Assembly: GCA_023435985.1 (NCBI GenBank)
Contig: JAEZKY010000171.1
Coordinates: 1 to 22,931 of the forward strand
Source: Bacillota bacterium
GTDB taxonomy: Bacteria; Bacillota; Clostridia; Clostridiales; Clostridiaceae
DNA length: 22,931 nucleotides
Direction: 5' to 3'
In this document: one piece after another, positions 20,860 through 22,931 of the stretch
Position numbering within the stretch: the first letter of the stretch is position 1
Layout of the letters: each line of letters starts with the position of its first letter
Notes under the pieces: model-generated
Seen by the model: only the letters and a program-made list of their open reading frames with translations
Told to the model about the DNA's origin: nothing
Databases searched by the model: none
Made by a program: the position numbers and the translations under genes

Positions 20860-21729
20860 ATGGAAAGAGAATCAATAAATAAAAATCTTGCTCAAATGTT
20901 AAAGGGCGGAGTAATCATGGACGTTACTAACAAAGAAGAAGCAATTATTGCGGAAAAAGCTGGGGCATGTGCAGTAATGGCGCTTGAAAGAGTTCCTTCT
21001 GATATAAGAAAAGAAGGTGGAGTAGCTAGAATGTCAGATCCTAAAATGATAAAAGAAATTCAAGAAGCTGTGTCTATCCCAGTTATGGCAAAGGTCAGAA
21101 TAGGACATTTTGTAGAAGCTCAGATTCTGCAAGCATTAAATATTGACTTCATAGATGAAAGTGAAGTTCTTACACCAGCAGATGATAAATATCATATAAA
21201 TAAAGAAGATTTTAAGGTTCCATTTGTATGTGGCGCAACCAATATTGGGGAAGCATTAAGAAGGATTGGTGAAGGAGCATCGATGATAAGAACTAAGGGA
21301 GAAGCAGGAACAGGAGATGTAGTACAAGCAGTTAAGCATATGAGAACTATGAATGATCAAATAAAGATGATACAAAATGCTTCAAAAGAAGAGTTGATGA
21401 CTATAGCTAAAAACTTCAATGCACCATATGATTTAGTTAAATATGTATTTGAAAATGGTAAATTACCTGTTGTTAACTTTGCAGCAGGGGGAATTGCAAC
21501 TCCAGCAGATGCGGCTCTTATGATGCAGCTAGGTAGTGAAGGTGTATTTGTAGGATCAGGAATATTTAAATCAGATAATCCAGAAAAAAGAGCAAGGGCA
21601 ATAGTACTTGCAACTACTTATCATAATGATCCAGAAAAACTAGCAGAGGTTTCTACTGATTTAGGCGGAGCCATGAGTGGAATTTCAGCAGAAGAAATCC
21701 AGACACAATATGCTGAAAGAGGCTGGTAG
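20860..21729 (+). CDS. pdxS: Pyridoxal 5'-phosphate synthase lyase subunit PdxS
   Basis: The synthase subunit that builds pyridoxal 5'-phosphate (vitamin B6 cofactor) from ribose 5-phosphate, glyceraldehyde 3-phosphate and ammonia supplied by PdxT. It has 289 residues from ATG 20860, the usual length. GGGGG at 20844-20848 is the ribosome binding site, somewhat distant. An in-frame TTG at 20851 is too close to it and is not expected in the family. D21 in GGVIMDV, the first catalytic lysine K78 (MAKVRIGH) and the second, K146 (MIRTKGEAGTG), are all present. The phosphate-binding NFAAGGIATPADAA and VFVGSGIFKS segments are intact. It forms a dodecamer in known cases. One base separates its stop from pdxT. 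Confidence 0.97.
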   Translation: MERESINKNLAQMLKGGVIMDVTNKEEAIIAEKAGACAVMALERVPSDIRKEGGVARMSDPKMIKEIQEAVSIPVMAKVRIGHFVEAQILQALNIDFIDESEVLTPADDKYHINKEDFKVPFVCGATNIGEALRRIGEGASMIRTKGEAGTGDVVQAVKHMRTMNDQIKMIQNASKEELMTIAKNFNAPYDLVKYVFENGKLPVVNFAAGGIATPADAALMMQLGSEGVFVGSGIFKSDNPEKRARAIVLATTYHNDPEKLAEVSTDLGGAMSGISAEEIQTQYAERGW

Positions 21730-21730
21730 C

Positions 21731-22294
21731 ATGAAAGTTGGGGTTTTATCCTTACAAGGTGGTGTTATAGAACATCTAAATCAGATAAAGTTATTAGGGC
21801 ATACTGCTGTTGAAGTGAAAAAAGAAAACGACTTAAATGATATTGATGCAATAATACTACCTGGTGGAGAAAGTACAACTATTGGAAAGCTATTAAAGGT
21901 TACAGGATTAATGAAGCCACTTTCAGAAAAAATAAGAAGTGGATTGCCAACGTGGGGAACATGTGCAGGAATGATACTGCTGGCAAAGGAAATAGAGGGA
22001 CAGGAAGAGATGTATCTTCAACTTATGGATATTAAGGTAAAAAGAAATGCATTTGGAACTCAAGTAGATAGTTTTAAAGCAAATGAAGTAATAGAAGAAA
22101 TATCAAAAGATAAGATAGAACTTGTTTTTATTAGGGCTCCATATATAATAAAGGCAAAAGATAACGTAAAAATCTTGTGTAAGATAGATAATAAAATAGT
22201 AGCTGCTAAACAAGATAATATTTTGGTTACAGCTTTTCATCCGGAGTTAACAGCAGATTTAAGGTTTTTAAATTACTTCTTAGAAAGTATATAA
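21731..22294 (+). CDS. pdxT: Pyridoxal 5'-phosphate synthase glutaminase subunit PdxT
   Basis: A class I glutamine amidotransferase of 187 residues that hydrolyses glutamine and channels ammonia to PdxS. The triad is complete: nucleophile C78 in WGTCAGM, with H170 and E172 in FHPELT. LPGGESTT (43-50) forms the oxyanion region, and LSLQGGVIEH is the typical N-terminus. The RNAFGTQVDSF segment carries Thr where most relatives I recall have Arg (GRQ). The start is ATG 21731, one base after the pdxS stop, with AGAGG inside the end of pdxS. The open frame extends back to 21677 inside pdxS, but those residues are not family-like. Confidence 0.96.
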   Translation: MKVGVLSLQGGVIEHLNQIKLLGHTAVEVKKENDLNDIDAIILPGGESTTIGKLLKVTGLMKPLSEKIRSGLPTWGTCAGMILLAKEIEGQEEMYLQLMDIKVKRNAFGTQVDSFKANEVIEEISKDKIELVFIRAPYIIKAKDNVKILCKIDNKIVAAKQDNILVTAFHPELTADLRFLNYFLESI

Positions 22295-22333
22295 TCTAAA
22301 ATTAATTTTAAAACAAAAATAGTAATAAAATTG

Positions 22334-22391
22334 AACTACTAAGAATACATATTAGCAATGATAGTTAATTATTATCTTAGTAGTTTTTTTA
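22334..22391 (+). terminator. Terminator after pdxT
   Basis: AACTACTAAGA (22334-22344) pairs perfectly with TCTTAGTAGTT (22375-22385) around a 30-nt AT-rich loop, followed by a run of T to 22390. Confidence 0.75.
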
Positions 22392-22613
22392 TTGAAAGAT
22401 TTATCTATATTATATGTATAAAATAATTACAGCATTAAGAAGAAATATATTTGGTTATGAAATCAAAAAAGATAATTTCATAAAAATAAAGTAGAATAGG
22501 CTTTTACATAAGTATTATTGATCTATATTCATAAAAATATACAGTTAACTTAGCGGGGCGTATCAATAATAGAATAATAAAGAAAAATAGAGAACTAAGG
22601 AGAATTATAAGAT

Positions 22614-22637
22614 TAAAGTTAAAATACAGTAACTTTA
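22614..22637. repeat. 8-bp inverted repeat upstream of the rRNA promoter region
   Basis: TAAAGTTA (22614-22621) and TAACTTTA (22630-22637) are perfectly complementary around 8 nt. It lies in the otherwise featureless stretch 22392-22660 between the pdxT terminator and the rRNA promoters. No T-run follows, and no gene is seen in that stretch. Confidence 0.35.
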
Positions 22638-22714
22638 GTAATAATTCAAATAAGTATATATGTTAAGATAAAACACGTCGCTGAGAGCGGCAAACAACTT
22701 GAAAGAAATTGATA

Positions 22715-22741
22715 AAGAACTTCGAAATAAGAACTTCAAAA
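22715..22741 (+). repeat. 14-bp tandem direct repeat in the rRNA upstream region
   Basis: AAGAACTTCGAAAT (22715-22728) is followed immediately by AAGAACTTCAAAAA, two imperfect copies just upstream of the -35 element. They sit where an A/T-rich UP-like element would contact RNA polymerase alpha subunits, and A-runs continue to 22754. Confidence 0.5.
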
Positions 22742-22758
22742 AGATTTAAAAAAAGTTG

Positions 22759-22787
22759 TTGACAAGCCTTGAAGCAAGTGATATACT
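22759..22787 (+). promoter_or_regulatory. Strong sigma-A promoter of an rRNA operon
   Basis: A perfect -35 TTGACA (22759-22764) and -10 TATACT (22782-22787) are separated by 17 nt. A-rich tracts precede it, and a G-start region (GTCGCTTGAGGGTGAC) follows. With the downstream boxA-like element this identifies a ribosomal RNA promoter. Confidence 0.88.
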
Positions 22788-22793
22788 AAGTAA

Positions 22794-22931
22794 GTCGCTT
22801 GAGGGTGACAAGAAAAAACATAAAATTACAACGAAAGTTGTGAAAGAAAATGGTCTTTGAAAATTGAACAGAAAATAATAAGTACATTTAAGTAAACCAG
22901 CAATTTTTATTTGAGTAAGCTAAGATTAAAC
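22794..22931 (+). other. rRNA operon leader (pre-16S), cut by window end
   Basis: This transcribed leader precedes 16S rRNA, whose first bases are not yet reached. It contains a boxB-like hairpin, ACAAC-GAAA-GTTGT (22828-22841), with a GNRA tetraloop. Ten bases later comes the boxA-like TGGTCTTTGAAAA (22851-22863), continued by TTGAACAG. This arrangement is conserved in Firmicute rRNA leaders and recruits Nus-factor antitermination. The stretch around 22881-22931 probably pairs with sequence beyond the 16S 3' end to make the RNase III processing stem, which cannot be tested here. Confidence 0.8.

Noticed and set aside
21677..21730. N-terminal extension of PdxT inside pdxS
   Set aside because: These residues are not family-like. 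ATG 21731 gives the exact conserved N-terminus and follows the pdxS stop by one base.
22415..22495. 26-codon frame after pdxT
   Set aside because: There is no ribosome binding site and no sign of conservation can be judged. It is likely chance in AT-rich DNA.
1..22931. CRISPR, prophage, insertion sequence, toxin-antitoxin or tRNA
   Set aside because: No regularly spaced repeats, transposase or integrase motifs, paired small toxin genes or tRNA cloverleaf signatures were seen on either strand.

Overview
The window looks like chromosomal DNA of a low-GC, spore-former-type Firmicute, most likely Clostridium sensu stricto (the solventogenic group around C. beijerinckii is plausible, but a species cannot be fixed from this alone). 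The support is very AT-rich sequence, strong AGGAGG-type ribosome binding sites, sigma-A promoters, DUF4474 and CGGC-domain proteins, and a clostridial-type rRNA leader. I see no insertion sequence, prophage, CRISPR array, toxin-antitoxin pair or tRNA. This is core or near-core genome, not an island.

Layout. 1-370 holds the end of a TetR/AcrR regulator. 470-2950 (minus strand) carries an Rrf2-family Fe-S regulator followed by a Ni-Fe carbon monoxide dehydrogenase-like protein (CooS). A 17-bp inverted repeat occurs at both promoters, so the regulator probably controls both genes. 3156-3443 is a YgiN-like antibiotic-biosynthesis-monooxygenase-fold protein. 3776-5201 holds two convergent accessory genes, a DUF4474 protein and a CGGC-domain cysteine-rich protein. 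5595-7574 is a dCache-type methyl-accepting chemotaxis protein. 7822-10176 looks like one transcription unit: DUF2975 membrane protein, small YozG-like HTH regulator, DUF4173-like polytopic membrane protein. 10318-12453 (minus) is a membrane-bound ion-pumping pyrophosphatase. 12697-12846 (minus) is a 49-residue gene with an excellent ribosome binding site. 13055-14833 is an EAL-CBS-CBS-GGDEF cyclic-di-GMP protein.

14934-19433 (minus) is a complete five-gene branched-chain amino acid ABC importer in the order livK-livH-livM-livG-livF, tightly spaced and ended by a terminator shared with the facing EAL/GGDEF gene. 19806-20771 is a TRM11-like RNA methylase. 20860-22294 is pdxS-pdxT, the glutamine-dependent pyridoxal 5'-phosphate synthase. 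From about 22660 to the end is the promoter and leader of an rRNA operon (TTGACA-17-TATACT, a small GAAA-loop hairpin, and a boxA-like element). The window stops just before the expected start of 16S rRNA.

The most interesting item is the CooS-like protein. It keeps the cysteine and histidine positions expected for clusters B, C and D. It has lost, by alignment from memory to the Carboxydothermus enzyme CODH-II, the active-site histidine and the rest of the proton-relay histidine ladder, and has Gln in place of the catalytic lysine. No cooF, cooC, acs or hydrogenase gene is next to it. With its own Fe-S regulator this could be a CODH-fold enzyme with another activity. That is inference.
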